This document shows positions 5,015 through 6,937 of a stretch of DNA of 6,937 nt, piece by piece. Location: the NCBI GenBank assembly GCA_934661135.1, contig CAKUJA010000103.1:1-6937 (forward strand). The letters run 5' to 3'. Made by a program: the position numbers and the translations under genes. The notes beneath the pieces were generated by a model. The model saw only the letters and a list, made by a program, of their open reading frames with translations, was not told the DNA's origin and ran no database searches. The DNA is from an uncultured Oscillospiraceae bacterium (lineage in GTDB: Bacteria; Bacillota; Clostridia; Oscillospirales; Oscillospiraceae). Numbering within the stretch: position 1 is the stretch's first letter; every line of letters begins with the position of its first letter.

Positions 5015-6241
5015 ATGAAGGTGTTAATCGTGGGCGGCGGCGCCAGCGGCATGATGGCCGCGCTCAGCGCGGCGGAGGATCCCGCAAATCAAATCACGCT
5101 GCTTGAGCGGCAGAGTCGCGTCGGCCGCAAGCTGCTGGCCACCGGCAACGGCCGCTGCAATCTGACCAATCTCGGCGCCGGTGTCCCGCGCTACCACGGC
5201 AGCGCCCCGGCCTTCGCCCAGGCCGCGCTCACGCGCTTCGACGTCCGCGCGACGCTCGCCTATTTCCGCTCCCTTGGCCTTCTGACCGTCGCGGAGCCGG
5301 ACGGCAAGGTCTACCCGCTCTCCGATCAGGCGTCCAGCGTGCTCGACGTGCTCCGCTTCGCGCTCGAGCAGCGCGGCGTGCACATCGTCCCCTCCTGTGA
5401 TGTCGTCGAGGTCAGGAAAAAGGCGCGCGGCTACGAAGCCGTCTCCGCCACCGGCGAAAAATACTTCGGCGACAAGCTCATCCTCTGCTGCGGCGGCTGC
5501 GCGGGCAAGCGTCTCGGCGGCGTCCGCTCCGGCTATTTTCTGCTCGGTCAGCTCGGCCACCACTGTACGCCGCTTCTGCCCGCGCTCTGCCAGATCAAAA
5601 CCGATCCCACCTGGGTGCGCGCGCTCAAGGGCATCCGTGCCGACTGCCATATCCGCCTTCTGCGCGGCGGCCGTCTGCTCCAGCAGGCCGAGGGCGAACT
5701 TCAGTTCACCGATTTCGGCGTCAGCGGCCCCGTCGCGTTCGAGCTATCCCGCGCCGTCTCCACCGGCGGCGACGGCCTGACGCTCACGCTCGACCTGTTC
5801 CGCGCCTACTCCGAAGCGGCGCTTCTGGCTTTTCTTCAGCAGCGCCGCGCCAATTTCCCGCAGCTTCCAAGCGAGGAGCTGCTCTCCGGCAGCCTGCAAT
5901 CCCGGCTCGGCAAGACGGTGCTCAAGCGCGCCGGCATCGATCCCGCGCTCCCGCTCCGCGACCTCCCGGACGCGTCGCTCGCCGCGCTCTGCGCGCTGGC
6001 CAAATGCTTCCCGCTCGCGGTCGAGGGCGTCATGGGCTTCGACTTCGCGCAGGTCACGGTCGGCGGCGTCCCCGTTGAAGAATTCTGCCCCGATACGCTT
6101 GAGAGCCGTCTCGCGCCCGGTGTCTTTGCCGCGGGCGAGGTGCTTGATCTCGACGGCGACTGCGGCGGCTTCAACCTCCAGTGGGCATGGTCGAGCGGCT
6201 ATGTCGCCGGAAAACTCGGAAAGGTCGAATCAAGCCTATGA
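5015..6241 (+). CDS. HI0933/BaiN-like FAD-binding flavoprotein
   Basis: The protein has 408 residues, the usual family length. The start at 5015 follows GGAGG (5004-5008) by 6 nt; a TTG 96 nt further upstream is open in frame but lies within the promoter region. The N-terminal Rossmann fold has VGGGASG (6-12) and Glu31 for the FAD ribose. GRKLLATGNGRCNLTN (37-52) is the family signature. Further conserved blocks are CCGGCAGKRLGG (158-169), ELQFTDFGVSGP (228-239), VTVGGVPVEEF (347-357) and the C-terminal FAD-contacting stretch AAGEVLDLDGDCGGFNLQWA (372-391). Relatives are annotated as aminoacetone oxidase family or NAD(P)/FAD-dependent oxidoreductases. BaiN of Clostridium scindens was proposed to act in bile acid dehydroxylation, but that assignment does not carry over to this gene. 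It is probably cytoplasmic; the substrate is unknown. Its stop overlaps the start of the next flavoprotein gene by 4 nt. Confidence 0.93.
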   Translation: MKVLIVGGGASGMMAALSAAEDPANQITLLERQSRVGRKLLATGNGRCNLTNLGAGVPRYHGSAPAFAQAALTRFDVRATLAYFRSLGLLTVAEPDGKVYPLSDQASSVLDVLRFALEQRGVHIVPSCDVVEVRKKARGYEAVSATGEKYFGDKLILCCGGCAGKRLGGVRSGYFLLGQLGHHCTPLLPALCQIKTDPTWVRALKGIRADCHIRLLRGGRLLQQAEGELQFTDFGVSGPVAFELSRAVSTGGDGLTLTLDLFRAYSEAALLAFLQQRRANFPQLPSEELLSGSLQSRLGKTVLKRAGIDPALPLRDLPDASLAALCALAKCFPLAVEGVMGFDFAQVTVGGVPVEEFCPDTLESRLAPGVFAAGEVLDLDGDCGGFNLQWAWSSGYVAGKLGKVESSL

Positions 6242-6937
6242 TCCGCATCTCCAATCTCTCATTTTCCCCCGGCAGCGACAATTCTGACGCGCTCCGCCGC
6301 GCCGCGGCAAAGGCGCTGCGTCTGCCGCCCGCGCAGATTACCGCCTGCCGCATCCGCCGCCGTTCCGTCGACGCACGCAAAAAGCAGGATGTGCGCGTCG
6401 TCTATACGCTCGATGTCTCCGTCTCCGGGCAGGAGCAGGCCGTGCTGCGCGCCGCGCGCAATCCCAAGGCCGCCCTTGCCGCAGATCCGGTCTATGTGCC
6501 GCCTTGCGCCCCGCAGACCGGCGAGCGCCCAGTTGTCGTCGGCTTCGGCCCCGGCGGGATGTTCGCCGCGCTCATTCTCGCGCTGGCCGGTCTGCGCCCG
6601 ATCGTGCTCGAGCGCGGGCAGGACGCCCTCACGCGCCGCCGCGCCGTCGAAACCTTTTGGGCAACCGGCAAGCTCGACCCGCACTGCAACGTCCAGTTCG
6701 GCGAAGGCGGCGCCGGTACGTTTTCCGACGGCAAGCTCAATACCGGCGTCAACGATCCCCGCATTCACTGGATTTTGGAGCAGTTCGTCGCCGCCGGAGC
6801 CGACGGCTCCATTCTCTACGACGCCAAACCGCACATCGGCACCGACGTGCTGCTCACGGTCGTGCAGTCGCTCCGCCGCCGCATTCTCAGTCTTGGCGGC
6901 GAGGTGCGCTTCGGCGCACAGGTGACCGGCTTTTCAC
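6238..6937 (+). CDS. COG2509-type FAD-dependent dehydrogenase, 3' end cut by window end
   Basis: The first 233 codons are in the window and the frame stays open to the end. The ATG overlaps the TGA of the previous gene (ATGA). Only a distant AAAGG (6220-6224) precedes it, so translation is probably coupled. Residues 1-95 form the family's N-terminal domain with RRSVDARKK (41-49). A Rossmann FAD-binding motif follows, VVVGFGPGGMFAAL (99-112) with Gly102, Gly104 and Gly107, then VLERG (123-127). The hallmark NVQFGEGGAGTFSDGKLNTG (151-170) identifies the COG2509 group of uncharacterised FAD-dependent dehydrogenases. The rest of the FAD/substrate domain is outside the window. Together with the upstream HI0933-like gene it makes a two-flavoprotein unit. 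The reaction is unknown. Confidence 0.93.
   Translation, partial: MIRISNLSFSPGSDNSDALRRAAAKALRLPPAQITACRIRRRSVDARKKQDVRVVYTLDVSVSGQEQAVLRAARNPKAALAADPVYVPPCAPQTGERPVVVGFGPGGMFAALILALAGLRPIVLERGQDALTRRRAVETFWATGKLDPHCNVQFGEGGAGTFSDGKLNTGVNDPRIHWILEQFVAAGADGSILYDAKPHIGTDVLLTVVQSLRRRILSLGGEVRFGAQVTGFS

Noticed and set aside
5024..5650. A 208-codon open frame on the minus strand inside the HI0933-like gene.
   Set aside because: It is a GC-driven shadow of the real gene with no family motif and no operon context. The plus frame has all flavoprotein signatures.

Overview
The window reads as an ordinary chromosomal stretch of a GC-rich Bacillota, most likely a Clostridia/Oscillospiraceae-type organism. 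That assignment is inference. It rests on AGGAGG-type ribosome binding sites at a constant 6-nt spacing, consensus sigma-A promoters, tRNAs with encoded CCA, a Firmicutes-type YlmH and DUF896 (YnzC-like) pair, and a GC-rich third codon position. No mobile element, CRISPR array, phage gene or integration scar is visible.

Layout. (1) Positions 1-344 hold a minus-strand tRNA operon, Val(UAC) - Asp(GUC) - Phe(GAA, cut by the window start). It is driven by a perfect-consensus promoter (TTGACA, 17 nt, TATAAT) with A/T tracts just upstream. (2) Positions 379-1180 hold two small divergent genes: a lipoprotein of unknown function (minus) and a DUF1294 membrane protein (plus). Only 28 bp separate their start codons, and the likely lipoprotein promoter overlaps the start of the DUF1294 gene. 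(3) Positions 1185-1231 are a long hairpin between converging genes, a probable bidirectional terminator. (4) Positions 1243-4830 form a tight minus-strand operon, ylmH - DUF896 - MBOAT acyltransferase - AlgX/AlgJ-like (DHHYW) SGNH protein. Each gap is 1-12 nt and ribosome binding sites overlap the preceding stop codons. (5) Positions 4831-5014 are a divergent control region in which two good promoters, one per strand, share the same -35 DNA inside an inverted repeat. (6) Positions 5015-6937 hold a plus-strand pair of FAD-binding proteins, an HI0933/BaiN-like flavoprotein and a COG2509-type FAD-dependent dehydrogenase (cut by the window end), joined by an ATGA overlap.

How the genes work together. 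The MBOAT and SGNH proteins form the two-part O-acetylation machinery known from alginate and related systems: the MBOAT protein takes acetyl groups across the membrane and the SGNH protein places them on an extracytoplasmic glycan. No glycan synthesis genes lie nearby, so the substrate is unknown. ylmH (S4-domain, ribosome-associated) and the DUF896 gene head the same transcript without an obvious functional link. The two flavoproteins are probably co-translated, but their substrates cannot be read from sequence.

I found no convincing new biological system. The features most worth a second look are the overlapping divergent promoters with their inverted repeat, a possible 10-codon leader ORF before ylmH, an in-frame 12-bp tandem duplication at the ylmH start, and the housekeeping-plus-O-acetylation operon.
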